DNA of 64,000 nt. Origin: Triatoma infestans (lineage: Eukaryota > Arthropoda > Insecta > Hemiptera > Reduviidae). The notes beneath the pieces were generated by a model. It made no database searches, was not told where the DNA came from, and was given only the letters and a program-made list of their open reading frames with translations. The stretch is taken from positions 124,001 through 188,000 of the forward strand of contig JAAEAF010014503.1 of NCBI GenBank assembly GCA_011037195.1, given 5' to 3'. This document shows positions 31,373 to 43,774 of the stretch, piece after piece; within the stretch, counting starts at the first letter, position 1, and the number at the start of each line of letters is the position of its first letter. A program made the translations under genes and the position numbers.

Positions 31373-32888
31373 TCCATGTACATATAAAAATGAATGTCCG
31401 TGTACGTAATGGCGAATCTCGAGAAGAAATAATGACTCAAATGTTGTCAAATTTATATATGTTGTTGAGGCTGAGATATAGATTGTTTTTAGTACACAAA
31501 ATTTTCGATAGTTGGCGCTTTCAAAAGATACGAAAAATCCGTTTTTTCGCATATATTTCGAATACTGTTCGTATGTATATAGTTTTTATTGACATTTCAA
31601 TTTCTAATATTCCACGTGCATGTTTAGTTCTCAACTACCCCCTCCATTGAACATTACAAGACTTGAAAGAATCTACTCAGCCTTTTGGCGGTTTACTTAT
31701 TTTATTATCTGGTGATTTCCGGCAAAACATTACCAGTTATTCCACGTTTAACATCTGCCGACGAACTCAAGGCATGCCTAAAAGTATCTCATTTATGGGC
31801 ACATTCATCAAACTAAGTTTAACAATTAATATGCGTGTACATCTACAAAATGATACCTCAGCAGCGCGTTTCGATCAACAGCTATTAGATGTTGGAAAGG
31901 GAAAAGTACCAGTCGATCAAAATACAAAAATGTATTACATTGCCAAACAATTGCTACAATTCGATTGACACTAAAAAGAATTTTTGATTCAGAGTATTTT
32001 TCCATTTATTGAACATAATATTACAGAAATCATCAATGGTTAGCAGAACGTGCAATATTGGCTGCCAAAAAATGTTGACGGTAAATGACATCAATATTAA
32101 AATTAAAAATATAATGCCTGGCAAAAACATTTAAATTCAAATCAGTAGATATTGTTATGAATTAGGATGAATCAGTTAATAATCCCACTGAATTTTTAAA
32201 CCATCTTTGAATTTGCCAGGTTTGCCACCACACATTCTGCATTTGAAATTTGGTGCTCCTATTTATTATCCTTGTGCAAAACATCGACCCAACACGTCTC
32301 TACTGTGGAACTAGACTTGCCGCGAAAAAAAATAATGAAAATGTTTTAGAAGCAACCATTTTAATTGGCAAATTCAAATGTAAAAACGTTCTACTGCCCC
32401 GCATCCTCATGATACTTACAGAAACACCTTTTGTGTTTGAACGATTGCAGTTTCCGGTAAGGCTCGCTTCTGCCATGACCATCAACAAAGCACAAGGCCA
32501 ATCACTTAAAGTATGCGAATTAAATTTGGAAAACCCATGTTTTTCACATGATCAACTGTATGTAGCTGGCACGCGAGTAGGCAAACTTTCCGTATCGTGT
32601 ATATACATGCCCCAGAATGCCCCAGTAGGCAGAGCAAAAAATATTGTGTATCAAAAAGCATTGCAATAAGAAAAGTAATTTTTGTCATTCCAAAAGCATT
32701 GCAATCAAAATATTATTTTTAACAAAACATATGCATTTTTTCTTAAATTGTATTTCAATTTTTCTTAAATTTTTTTCAATTCACTCTTATTATTTTTTAT
32801 TTCAATAAATATTTTCAAATAAAATAAATTAATTTTTTTACTTTCAAATATATATTAGGGGCCAGCAAAGCGGACCGGGTACAGCTAG
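31373..32888 (+). mobile_element. Deleted Helitron
   Basis: Starts TC (31373) followed by an ATATAAAAATGAATGTC end typical of insect Helitrons, and ends CTAG (32885-32888) after GCGGACCGGGTACAG. Flanked by A on the left and T on the right, the usual AT target, with no target duplication. Most of the Rep/helicase protein is lost; only the helicase end remains (31663-32669). The 3' hairpin is degenerate. Confidence 0.75.
31663..32669 (+). pseudogene. Helitron PIF1-like helicase C-terminal part
   Basis: 31663-31968: STQPFGGLLILLSGDFRQ (Walker B region and motif III-like), then LWA/LSLTINMRVHL and LLDVGKGKVPVDQN in shifted or altered frame. Near 32040 a second piece reads LAERAILAAKN-like. 32250-32669: LPRILMILTETPFVFERLQF, PVRLASAMTINKAQGQSLK (motif V/VI region) and LYVAGTRVGKLSVS. 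This helicase unwinds DNA during rolling-circle transposition when intact. Several stops and frameshifts between the parts. Confidence 0.82.
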
Positions 32889-32954
32889 TAATACGAGTAT
32901 ATAATAATAGTATGATCATGTTGTTATGTGATCAGATGCTAATAATTAATGAAT

Positions 32955-33099
32955 AATAATTAAAGAGATTGATGAAAATTCAGAAGGCAGGAAAAATGAT
33001 AACAGGGGCGAGGTATCCTCCTATGAATATAAAAAATATTATTTTATTAAATTATCAAATTACGATCAGATTAATGAATATGTTAATGCAGTATATTAA
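32955..33099 (+). other. Possible small exon, weak
   Basis: Open text EIDENSEGRKNDNRGEVSS then YEYKKYYFIKLSNYDQINEY ending at TAA. Composition looks protein-like, but the AG before it has no pyrimidine tract and there is no similarity to the E1-E3 core. Could be chance. Confidence 0.18.
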
Positions 33100-33233
33100 A
33101 AGCAGATCAAGAAAAAAAAAAAAATGAATTGACTAGATGCGATTATAAAATTTTCATTGTTATAGAAAATAGAATTATCAATACAAATATAAATGTTGAT
33201 GTGAATATACAAATATTAGCGATCTCGAAATGC

Positions 33234-33649
33234 ACGACTTTAATGACAAAGCAGATGAAGGCGAGTAGTTACTGTTTGGTAATCACTGCTCTACGGAAAG
33301 CGCGAAGTACATGTGAAATATATTTGGTGTGTTGAGTTGTTGGGTGTTTGAAGTAGTAGTTGGTGTAGCACGAGCGGTTTAGTAAAAAGGGCTTGTGTAT
33401 GTAAGTGTTAAGAGAGAGAAGAAATAAGAATAATTAAGAAAACGACTTTAATGACAAAGCAGATGAAGGCGAGTAGTTACTGTTTGGTAATCACTGCTCT
33501 ACGGAAAGCGCGAAGTACATGTGAAATATATTTGGTGTGTTGAGTTGTTGGGTGTTTGAAGTAGTAGTTGGTGTAGCACGAGCGGTTTAGTAAAAAGGGC
33601 TTGTGTATGTAAGTGTTAAGAGAGAGAAGAAATAAGAATAATTAAGAAA
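33234..33649 (+). repeat. 208-bp exact tandem duplication
   Basis: Units 33234-33441 and 33442-33649 are identical by eye from ACGACTTTAATGACAAAG to TAATTAAGAAA. The unit contains the LTR-like block with GTAGCACGAGCGG. Either a recent duplication or an assembly or sequencing artefact. Confidence 0.85.
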
Positions 33650-34072
33650 ACACTGGCAGATTAAATTAAATATATTCTTTAAACATATTTAAATGCTATT
33701 TAATAACACAGCAATATGCTTATTAATTTACTGAAATTAGTTGGAATAAACTCTGATGGTTTGACTTAAACCACTGATTCTAAAAGAGCGAAAAACAAGT
33801 GTTCTGCTTGAATGTCTCTTTCAGACTCTCTTGAAGGAATGTCTTCTCTTCATAGTTCAAATCTCTTCAAATAATGCTGATATGTCCTAGAGGGAGTTTT
33901 ATCCTAACTGTTTCTTGCCCTTTGTCTCTTGGTTTGCATTGACCTAGATTGTAGCACCTGGCTCTATCCCCATCACTAAAATACACTATTTGAACTAGCT
34001 AATTTTCACAAAATTATTTTACTAAACTATTTTCCAAAACTATTATTTTTCCATTTCGTTCTTCCACTACAC
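33650..34072 (-). repeat. LTR-like repeat, minus orientation
   Basis: On -, starts TGTAGTGGAAGAA at 34072 and continues to the duplicated unit. It matches 52799-53255 (+) over more than 200 bp, including CAAATAGTGTATTTTAGTGA and AGAGACAAAG. Shares the AATCAGTG block with 3336-3607. LTR nature inferred from TG start, size and multiple scattered copies; no internal region attached. Confidence 0.4.
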
Positions 34073-34554
34073 ATGCCTGTTACGAGGAAAGCCATAGCAG
34101 CAGTTTTATACGTTCAGTCGGGAGACCTCCCAATGGCTGCATAACAGGGCGAGGCTTAGCTGTAAAGCATGTCCAAAAAATGTCAAGCTTTATATGATGT
34201 AATTAAATGGTATGAAAAAAAGTTTCTTCCTTATAAAAACTATTTATTATGTCATTTAGAATGTGATAATCTAGATTTATATCTGAATTGTTCTTCCTCA
34301 GCTTCATTATGTCATAGATCTACATCTAAATAACATATTAACTCTTATCCTTTTCTTAAATCTCCAACAAAAGTTGGCATTAGATATAAATTCTAAAGAG
34401 AAAATTAATAATATATTTCTCTTCACAATCCATACATTCGAGCTAAGATTACGTGGAGGGGACTTTTAATAAAATTTTTAGCAATAAATATTTACCAATT
34501 ATATGTTTAAGTAATTGTCGAAATAAAGTAATATTTACTTTATATACATTTGAT

Positions 34555-34960
34555 CGGAAAGTGCGTGTGTACTTCTACAAGAATGTACGCGATGGCATTT
34601 GATAACAGATATATAAACTACCAGTTCAGAGAGTGTGACTAGCAGCCCACTGCCGGTACACGCCGATTTAAATCACGGTAAGTTCATCCGAGTCATTTTA
34701 TTTTTATTTTTATTATTAAAATGCTAATTATCTATTTTTTTTTTTATTTTTTATTTTTTGCTATATTTTATATTAATGTTAGTTTTTGTTTTTTATTTTC
34801 TTATTATTACATTTTTTTTCTTTTTTAGACAAAATTCAATCTCAACTTACACATCCTTCTTTTATCCTAAAGAGTTCCTGAAGAAGAACACTCAATGGTA
34901 GCCGAAACATAGAGCACATTTTAATTTTTTTTTTTTTTTACAAAAAAAAAAACAACTCGT
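34555..34960 (+). mobile_element. Hammerhead-like retroelement end (family H)
   Basis: A CpG-bearing unique-looking start (34555-34690), a T-rich stretch, then CCTGAAGA, AGAACACTCAATGGTAGCC and GAAACATAGAGC at about 34876-34916, in the position and order of the other hammerhead-like motifs. Helix II is poorly formed. Single copy, plus strand. Confidence 0.35.
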
Positions 34961-35632
34961 CTGGCCATTGGCCGTACAAATATCACCTGATTATTTATAT
35001 TGAGAATTGCTAACATACTGACTTCAATTATATCGTCATTATTCATGTAGCCATTGTTCATGTAATAAATAAATAAATGTTTTACATTTGCAGAAATTCG
35101 AACGAAATTGTTTTTTTAATTTACTGATATCATTTAATAATTTATTCCTTGATGATAAATTCTGCTAGCGTTGCGATAATAAATGTTACTCATGGTAGGA
35201 AGAATTAAATGCATTTCTACAAGAAAGTAATGTATGGCCGGCTACTAATATGATATAACCTTATTATGTTATTGTACTATTATATTAAGGGAATTCATAA
35301 ATAAGGAAAAACGAGCATAAATATATGGCAGTGCCTTCTTTGAAAGATGTAGCGTTATCAAAAGATAATCAAATTCATTTCAGATAAGCATCACTATTTC
35401 TGGAATGTAGTTCTTCTAACTACCATACTTACCACAGAAGAAAAAGTTCTTATTAAGAATTTTAGAAAAAAAAATAACAAAATGTAGAATCATTTTTTAA
35501 CCATGATTATTTTATTTATTAAATATGAAGATTTTAAATAAAATAAATACATAAAAAGGGGTTCTATAAAATTATTAGTGCTAGAAATTGCGGTTTACTG
35601 TTTTGTTTTTTTTTGTAGTTTTCTGTTATTCA
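34961..35632. other. AT-rich stretch without recognised features
   Basis: Nothing supported on either strand. Confidence 0.4.
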
Positions 35633-35873
35633 TTAATTTTTTTTTAATTAGGGGGGGGGCGTCAACATCTCTGTCAATGGCGCCCGGCGTCTTCTCAGTA
35701 CATTGCCCACCTAAGGACAGTGTTTATTCGTTAAAGACAACTCTGTCCCAACACCGGACAGTGAGCTGATTTTTTTTCTAGGAAGAAAAAAATTTAAGGA
35801 TAGCATAGCTGGACTCGAACCCGGTTCCTCCGCTTGGGAGTCCAGTATGCTAACCACTTAGCTATTCCTTTAC
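35633..35873 (-). mobile_element. SINE, minus orientation
   Basis: On -: GGAATAGCTAAGTGGTTAGC (box A), ACCGGGTTCGAGTCC (box B), then body ending in GCGCCATTGACAGAGATG and a tail at the left edge. Anticodon-loop position reads CCC. Confidence 0.75.
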
Positions 35874-36256
35874 CTACCAGATATTTGTTATGGGAATAAT
35901 AAATTGGACTTTGTACATTTTACTGGCGGTATTAAAAAAAAAATTAAATAAATCAAAAATGTTTACTAGCTTGTATTCATTAATTCCCTTCTCCAAAGAG
36001 AGTGTTGTATCCACCTTAAATCACTCATTAAAAATTATATTTGTTCAAAGACATTGAAAAAAATAAATTATAGCAAATATGAAGGCAGCTTCAAATAAAA
36101 GCGGCTAGAGATATTTTCAGAGATTACAGAAGAATCTAAAAAAGATTATAAATGTTATATTATATTGTAATAATATTTATTTTATACTTTTATTAGTTTA
36201 AAAAATCTGCTAAGAAACAAATCATACTACTTTCATTTACTGCTTTAAAATGTTAA
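35874..36256. other. AT-rich spacer
   Basis: No supported feature. Confidence 0.4.
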
Positions 36257-36350
36257 ATTTTCATGAAGAAGGCAATAAATTTGCCGAAACGTCGGTGAAA
36301 ATTTGATAAATCTTTTCTCTTTTTTTTTTGGTGATCGAACTACAACATCC
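36257..36350 (+). repeat. Family D hammerhead-like end, single copy
   Basis: ATGAAGA, A, GGCAATAAATTTGCC hairpin, GAAACGTC, GGTGAAAA, then the family end with TGATCGAAC and CAACATCCATTTTACAA. The left part of helix I is TTTTC, which suggests a small deletion before the box. Confidence 0.5.
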
Positions 36351-37914
36351 ATTTTACAATTACAAAATTAATTCAACAGAATTATGTAGCATGTGGAGCA
36401 TTCATGAACAGAAGGTTATGTACTATTTTCTAATTTCCTATCCTGTTTTTTTTCATTAAAAGCGGTTTATTTACATTCTATTATTAGTGATTTAACAATA
36501 TTTTGAGTTCTCTCTGTTCCTACAATTAATCACCAAGCAAGAAAAAGGTAAAACATTTATTCAATTTTTTTTGTTTGTTGAATCATTGAAATTAAGATCA
36601 TTTTTTTCCTAAATAATGTGTTATTTTTGTTTAGCTTCGTAAGTTTATGTCTCTGTACCTTTTGCTCAGATTTCATTTTTAATTTAAATTTATTGTAATT
36701 TTCCTCACTTGATTATCCATTTCTTTTTATCATTTGTATGTCACATATTGTAATATGGTTCATATTGTGTGTGTGTGTGTGGGGGGGGGGGGTAAATTAA
36801 ATATGTTAATTAATAATTAATTATTATAATTCATATTTGATATCTTCTCTAAAGGGATCTCGTGAGATCTGTGTTTATACAGAAGTTGGAGAGGATGAAA
36901 AAAAACAATTAAATATATAGATTCAAAAAAATATATATTTAAAAAACAATATATATCAAAAATAAATAAATACAATACTATGATACAACAACATAAGTGT
37001 CTTGTCATTTAGGAGAAACTGCTTTTTATAAAACACATATTTTCTGACTTGAAGAAGGTTGAGTTTCTTTGGGGCGCATTCACCACTCACTACTGTAACA
37101 TGGCTTTTTCTAATGACGGACTTCACTCTTTTTATGGTACAAATTTTGAACTGACCCCCTTCCCTAAAAGGATCCACCTAATATATTCTACCTCCACCCC
37201 GGAGAAAGTGAGAAGAGGGAAATTCCCTTTGTCCTAAATAAATGTAATGATAGGGGTAGGCCAAGTATCTCTGACTCAACTAACTGTTTCTTTTGTGCCT
37301 TCCAACCTTCAAAAACCCAAATTTATAAATATATACATCGGAAAAATTCCTTACTTTACAATCATAAAATATTTAACAAGAATATATTTCGATACAATCT
37401 ATATTTATTAATTCTTCCAAAGATGTACACATTACAATATATTCTAGTTCAGGGTGCTATATAATATATATAATCCTCTTTGACAGGGTGCTTACATAAA
37501 AGCGATAGGTATTCATGTTTGCAGATAGTTTACGTTGTATGTTAGTATGTTGCAGAAAATCCTGAACCAAACTGAAAAAACCGTTCAATAAAGCATCACT
37601 TTTTGAAGACAGATTATTACAAAAACGCTCAAGCGGTATAGTAAAGGAAATCAAGTTTGGGGTTCTGGCTTTTTTTTTTTGTTTTTTAGGTGTTTGTTCA
37701 CACTTACGGATTAAGAAAAAAATTTCTAATATAAAATATTATGAAATTTTCCTTTAGACCAAATTAAGTAATTACCATTTTTTCCAAATTCTATTGGAAG
37801 TCGATCTGTTTTATACATTTCTACTACTACTACTACTATTACTTATTCAAGACCTCTTATACCACCCGGTGTAGAGGTTTTATACATTTCTAAGGCGTTA
37901 TTTAGAATGTTTTG
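36351..37914. other. AT-rich stretch with simple repeats
   Basis: A (GT)n then G-run lies at about 36768-36792 and a (CTA)n tract near 37820-37838. No gene or recognisable element. Confidence 0.4.
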
Positions 37915-37980
37915 TTGTTCGTTACGACCGTTGTATTCAATGTTGTAAAATAGATGTTGAGGTTCGGTCATAAAACGAAT
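37915..37980 (-). repeat. Family D end fragment
   Basis: Matches the outer end at 29868-29925 in complement: GTTCGTTACGACCG, then GATGTTGAGGTTCGGTCAT. Lacks the hammerhead-like motif. Confidence 0.5.
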
Positions 37981-38599
37981 TTACGGACAAATGCTTGTAA
38001 AGGAGGCAATTTGTGGTTGATGGGTAATAATTATATACTGGTAACTGTTAGATGTTTCTTTGGTTCATAAAATTGAAACAGAACAAAACAAGCCAAGCAG
38101 AAGAGGTTGAAACCTATCATGGATGTTTAATTACTTTTATATTTATTAATGCTATTGCTACCTACTTAATTACACTTTTTTGTATTCCTGATGAAATAAC
38201 TGTGTGGTTCTAAAGATAATTGAAAATAAAATTTGTGGTATAATGGGTTCTATTTATGTTTTATGATAAAATACTAATTTTTTTTATCTAATGAATACAT
38301 TTATTTTTTTCTATTTTTTTCTCACTGATCTGTGAAATGATATGCTACTCTAATTAATGAATACGTTAGTAAATATGTCTATTTTAATGGTCATATTTAG
38401 TATTCAATTAATCAAAGTAATTACTAAAAATTAAAAATGAATCCTTTAAAAAATATGTTTTTTTTTAATTAAAATATAAATAAATGAAAAATCTTCTTCA
38501 GATATGGACATAAATTATGAACCATTTAGCCGGTAAACCAGAGTTAAAGAGAATTAACACGTTGAGCGGCACCGAACCGCAATGGACCGCCTGGCACCG
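37981..38599. other. Mostly unassigned; possible decayed hammerhead-like motif near 38187
   Basis: CCTGATGAA, TAACTGTGTGGTTCT, AAAG at 38187-38215 has the order box, hairpin, A-run of the other motifs but is too changed to count. Confidence 0.2.
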
Positions 38600-39340
38600 C
38601 CAATATTTATTTTTTTCATTTATTTGAAAATTTACAACTGCTGGTACGCTTGCGTAGCAACAAGTAAATGAGAAACAATAACGGGAATGGAGAAATCACC
38701 CAGTGGTGATCCTCCACACTATTTAGCTGCGCACTTATAAGAGATCACGAGGCCACTGCCGCCTCAGTCGTCGAAGAGGGTTATCTGTAATGGCGGCTGA
38801 GGAGAGGTGATGAATTAATTGATTGTGATGATGTGCGAGACGAATGTGAAATTTGTGGTATCGTATTTGAACCAGATCACTTATAAATGGAATCTGGAGT
38901 TCGGAATGTATTGTCAGGTTAGAAACGTAAAACGCAGCATTGCTTATACAACGGAGTATTTTGGATTGTACGGTTTGGAGGCGGTGGATATTGGAACGCT
39001 TGGTTGAGCCTCATAACTCGAGTCCGTAAGTCCAAATTTGTTTTAATAGGAGATTGTTGATGAGTACTTTGTTATTTAAAGTTAGTTTTGAGCGTCTGTC
39101 CAGTAGTCGCTTGAGTAGGCTCACGTTTTTTTTACTTCGTTTCGTTTCAGTATTGTATGTGGATTCCATGAGAGGCGTTTGTCTATATAGGGTCCTAGAT
39201 ATTCAACTGTATCAACGCATGGTAATAAGATGTGGTTCATATGAACTGCGGGGACGAATGGCACGTCTTAGAGTGAACGTTATATTTTTTGCTTTTTTGG
39301 ACGTTAACCTTCATTCTCCATCAGCAAAACCATTTCTCTA
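38600..39340 (-). pseudogene. Jockey-like RT C-terminal remnant 1
   Basis: The minus frames give VEYLGPYIDKRLSWNPHT (the YLGxxxDxRLxWxxH thumb motif of Jockey RTs) with many stops around it. The region GCCGCCTCAGTCGTCGA (38758 on) matches GCCGCTTCAGTCTCCGA at about 42219, so three remnants of one family lie within 4 kb. Confidence 0.6.
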
Positions 39341-39548
39341 GGGATCGCAAATGTTGCTGAAGGTTACGTATGCTTAGGACAGCATCGGGATGTGGGGAAA
39401 GGATGGCTCCGCCAATATAAGTTCAATAAACAGTGCACTCTGAGTGACAGGACCGCTTATACATTAATACCAATAGCCGTGTTTTAGGGCTGCTTGGCCC
39501 GAAGTGCCTAATTTTGAGCTTGGCTTCAAAAAAAAAATTTTTTTTCAG

Positions 39549-39707
39549 TCAACTTTATTTAGAGGATTGCCTATTATCTTAATTTTATCGATTTTGGCTA
39601 CTCAAACTTATGAAAGTTTGCAAAAAATTAGAGCTAACAATGAAGTGAACAGTGTAAATAATCTACAAATAATGTTAGTAAAGAATAAAACCATATTTTC
39701 AATGTAA
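39549..39707 (+). other. Possible terminal exon E4, weak
   Basis: After TTTTTTTTCAG (ending 39548) a frame reads STLFRGLPIILILSILA, then QKIRANNEVNSV, LQIMLVKNKTIFSM and TAA. The acceptor is good, but the phase is 0, unlike E1-E3. NEVNSVNNLQIMLVK faintly resembles the E1 core. Low support. Confidence 0.22.
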
Positions 39708-41039
39708 TATTTTTACAAATTAAGGACTCGCCCACACAATCTATGTAGTAAGTTATCAGCTGCTTTATTTTATTTTTGGGGCTGCCTAGGAACGTCAGCT
39801 AGAAGTTAACAGCAATTGCTAATACTCAGAAGCCAAGGAATTGCCTTTAATTTTATAATTATTTATGAAAATATCATTCATCAATTCTAACCGAAAATGG
39901 TTTGTACATAAATTTATTTTTAAAAACACACACATTCACTCCATATCATCAGTGGAATTGTTTCCAACAAAAAGAAAAACCATTGCGCCGAGGAAAATGT
40001 TGCAAAATATCTCTAGCATTCAACTTGTTAATTAAGTAAATGAAACAAATTAAGCTATAAAATGTAAGTTTAGATGAAAGACTTTTAACAAGGCTTATAG
40101 ACTTTAATAAGGCTACCAAGTTGTAAACGTAATAGTTTCATTTAGTTTCAAGTTGTTGTTTAGTAATGTCTCATAAAACATCCTAGTGTTAAATTTTTAT
40201 TATTTAGAACTTACTGAAAAACGTCTTAAGTTGTAATCATTATTTGACTATATTATTCAAAATTTAGAGGAAGTAATAATATGACAAATATCTATTTCGA
40301 ATTTTTATGTCAAATTGCTTTTCATACCATTCTAGTTGATGATAATATCTAAAGTTTTGTAAGCCTATAGTATCAGTCTCCTTTGAAAGTTTCTAAAAAC
40401 CAAAGAAACATCTCATTGTTATCGCAAAGTTGCCCATTAACCACAAGTGGCTCCTTTACAAGCATCTGTCCGAAAATCTGTATGTGGCCCCGAAACAGGA
40501 CGTAGTAGTATGAAATAGTATGAAATATAGAAGTATAAAAAAAAATTTCTTTTACTGAAACACAAAAAAACCTCTAAATAATGCCTTAGAAATTTTATAA
40601 AACAAGATCGACTTTTCAGTGCAATTTGGAAAGAAATGGTTAAAACTCTAGCTAAACTATTATCAAAGAAATTTTTTGGTTTTGTTAAAATTTACAACTG
40701 TAACCATAGTTATACTAAGTAAATGAGGTAATCCAATAATGGGATGTTAGATTGGAGAAGGTGCCCATAGGTGACACCCCATTATCATGATACAGTATTT
40801 CACTTCTATCAGGTATCATGATAAAAGCAGTTTACCAGGCTATCTCCTCTTCAATCTCCTTAGGATATTACTTGGTAGGCTGGACAGAAAAACTGTTTCT
40901 ATCAAAAAATGGAAATGTTCTGCTTTAGAGGAATGGAATATGAAACAAACAAAATTTCGCTAAATCATGGACAAAATGGATGTTCAGGTCATTATGGATA
41001 GTTGAGGCTAGATACGAAAAATGGAGGATTAAGGCTTTC
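39708..41039. other. AT-rich stretch without recognised features
   Basis: A short phrase near 40385-40510 (CTTTGAAAGTTTCTAAAAAC...CCGAAACAGGACGTAG) has a GAAAC string but no hairpin box. Nothing supported. Confidence 0.35.
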
Positions 41040-41054
41040 CCGAACGATTATAGA

Positions 41055-41340
41055 CTATAAGGATTGGAATGCACTGAGAGTTGGAATCTTTAGTGGATCC
41101 CAATATTTCAATACCAAATGACCGAATTTGGTCTTAGCAACAAAAGTATAAAAGAAAGACGATAAAAGTCTTTTGTTGTTTAAGTTTAGTTTTGAACGTT
41201 TCTGTCGAGCCATGTGCTTTATGTGCGGGCACTTTGCGAGGAGTTTATAGTGTCGGTTAACTATCTTGTCTTTTTTAATTTCTTGCCTTTGATACAAAAA
41301 TTTTATGTTAATCGTCAATCCAGGTATAGCCCAAGGTAAC
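41055..41340 (-). pseudogene. Jockey-like RT remnant 2
   Basis: The minus frame reads YLGLTINIKFLYQ, then QKRSKLNLNNKRLL and YWDPLKI. The YLG start and LNLNNKRLL (LSLxNKLLLYK in intact Jockey RTs) place it in the same thumb region as 42080-42700. Heavily changed. Confidence 0.5.
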
Positions 41341-42079
41341 GTATATTGTTAACAGATGGGTCTAAGGTTCAAAAATAACTTAAGCGATACTAGCTACTGA
41401 AGAGTATGATGTTGGTAGCGTGATATACAACGGTAACGTTGGCTGATGTACTTGGGTCGCTTGGAGATCGAAGTGGCTAGTTAGGACTCTTGCTGGTTTG
41501 GTAGCCGATTAGCTGGTGTGGATTAGCTTAGTGAAAGCTCTTTGGCCTTTAAAAGTGAATTGAGGCAGTAAATTCTTGAATGTTTGACTGGTGTTTTCTT
41601 CTCGGTAGCTCGTATTACATTTCTTGATAACACTCGAACTTCAAGTGTTACCACTTGAATTCGACGAACTGGCGAATTCTGAACTTTCCAAAGTTTATCT
41701 GGTGACTTGTTAAAGCTTTCACATTTTCAGCTTTTATTCCACTTTCTCCTACTTCTTAGAAAGGAGCTAGAGAAAGCTTTACTGTCAAGTATTCATTTAC
41801 TAAGATATTCCAGTGGGCGTGAAGTGAGAAGAAGTTGGAGAATGTACATAATAAATTGAGTAATGCATAGTTGATGAGCGCTTGGAGGAACGATGTAAGA
41901 TTCAGTACGCTTGACAATGAGACTACTGGTCTTATTGTTTAAACTTCGTAAAATATCTGCCTACATAAATACCTTCTTTTTTTAATTTATTAATTTATTT
42001 TGCGACTGTATACAATGTACAACAAGCAAAAGTGATGAGTGCGTAATTTGTGTACATATATATATATATGTATATACAT
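41341..42079. other. Unassigned stretch
   Basis: Lower AT than its neighbours at 41400-41700. Could be more decayed LINE, but no motif is legible. Confidence 0.3.
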
Positions 42080-42700
42080 ACATATGTACATGTTACTTGA
42101 GAGATATGAACGACGACCATTCAGTGATGGAAGCCATTAGTTTGCCACTGTGGCAAGCTTACCAGCAGCTATCCTACGAGGTCGATGTTATACGTTAAGA
42201 TGGTCGCGTGGTCACCGCCGCTTCAGTCTCCGACAAGGATTTTTGGGTAGTGTTCTGGTGGACATATTTTGGATCAGAGCATTATGAGGATTATGGTTGA
42301 CAATTTAGTTTGGAGTGAAATTTTGTGTAACGAAATTGGGCTAGATCTGAGATGAATGGAATGTTAAGGTCGGAGGATTGTGTGGTTGGAGACGTAGAAG
42401 AACTACTACTGTTCTTAGGATCTTAGATTGTAGAGTTTGAAGTCGGTTAAGGTTGGATTGTTTTGTAGTGCCATAGAGTTCTATGCCGTATGTCCAAAAG
42501 CGGGGCTAAAAGAGCAGTATATAGCATTTTCTTGTTCCTTAAAGTCCGTTTTGAACGTTTTTCAAGTAGTCCGTTTTAGCATTTTATACCTTAAGTTGCC
42601 AGTCAATTAGTTTCAGTCTGGTATGAGGGTTCCATGTTAGTCGTTTGTCAAGAAATAATCCGAGATATCGTACTTGGTTCGCAATGGAAGGATATAAATG
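42080..42700 (-). pseudogene. Jockey-like RT remnant 3
   Basis: The minus strand reads RYLGLFLDKRLTWNPHTRLK, LIDWQLKV, FWTYGIELYGTTKQSNLNRL and QTLQSKILRTVV in order. This matches the Jockey-clade thumb (YLGxxLDxRLTWxxH; WTYGIxLWGTxxxSN). The best preserved of the three remnants, still with stops. Confidence 0.75.
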
Positions 42701-42739
42701 GGAAGGACATAAATACCTATCGCTTTTATCTGTAATATT

Positions 42740-43090
42740 TTCCTACATTAATTGATTTTTTTGGAGGGGCTTCAGGAGGAATCGTAACGTTAGTAACACT
42801 TCTGAAAAATGTATGTTTAATACTAATATATTGCTATGGAAATGCGCTCTTGTTTTACATCTATATTGCTACTTAACTTCTTTATTATAATACCAAACGA
42901 TATAGCAAACGAAAGACTTCTGTGATTTTTCTGTTTGAGATAATTTGTTCACACACACACACACACACACACACTTATCATTCGCTAAAAAATGTTCATA
43001 CTCAAAATATATATTTCCTATGAAAACTGAAATTCGATAATTTGACACGATTGCAATACTTCTTCATAGTAAGAGAAAGTAATAGAGTAT
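42740..43090 (+). repeat. Interspersed repeat R, copy
   Basis: Includes GATTTTTCTGTTTGAGATAA before a (CA)n run (about 42950-42974), AAAAATGTTCATACTC and the 3' end AATACTTCTTCATAGTAAGA. Confidence 0.5.
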
Positions 43091-43329
43091 GTTGTGATAA
43101 GTGTAATGACATGGCAAAGTCATTGACATCTGCAAAGTCAAACACCAAAGAAATAATAATTTACAACTAGTGGTTCTAGCCAGCTGCTACCTTAACAAAG
43201 GGTGGCAGTAATAAAAGTATAACCAGCAACCGGCCGCCGGCTTCAAGACAGCCGCGGCCAAACAAACGATTAACAAATCCTTTTCATCAATACTGTACAT
43301 CAAAAAGCAAGCACCGAATAAGATCAGCA

Positions 43330-43748
43330 AACTACGAAGGTCGCACATGGTCGCACACTAGGACAGATGTCTTGGTGTGAGTGTGGCCAACACCAATATA
43401 TAAACTCTATGATATAGGACGAATTATTATTATATCATCTACGACCAAACGAGCACGCCTTTATTCACAAGCGGCAATTTACTATACACGGTTATATTCA
43501 AACTTATCATTCTCTTAGTTGTGCACTTTAGTTTAGTTATTTTATCATTCTAGTTTATCTTCTATTTATTACTAAGTATTTTATTATAATTATTAGTTAC
43601 CATTTCTAACGTTCAAAGTATTGTTCAGTTATAGTTATTTTTATATAAACCGTTTAATTATTCGAGCACTAACTTCCCAAAATCTCTCAACTAACTTCCG
43701 CCCTCTTCAAGACATCTGCTACTCCAGGAATCACACAACAAACGATTC
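43330..43748 (-). repeat. LTR-like sequence, minus orientation
   Basis: On - starts TGTAATGGAATCG, GTTGTGTGATTCC, then AGCAGATGTCTTG, AGTTAGTTGAGAGATTTT and GTGCTCGAATAATT, which parallel 5332-5430. Solo-LTR-like; no internal region. Confidence 0.4.
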
Positions 43749-43774
43749 CATTACATAAGTGAACTTTTAAAAAC

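Noticed and set aside
38187..38215. Another hammerhead motif (CTGATGAA...)
   Set aside because: The box is present, but the hairpin and GAAA are too altered and no helix I partners are found.
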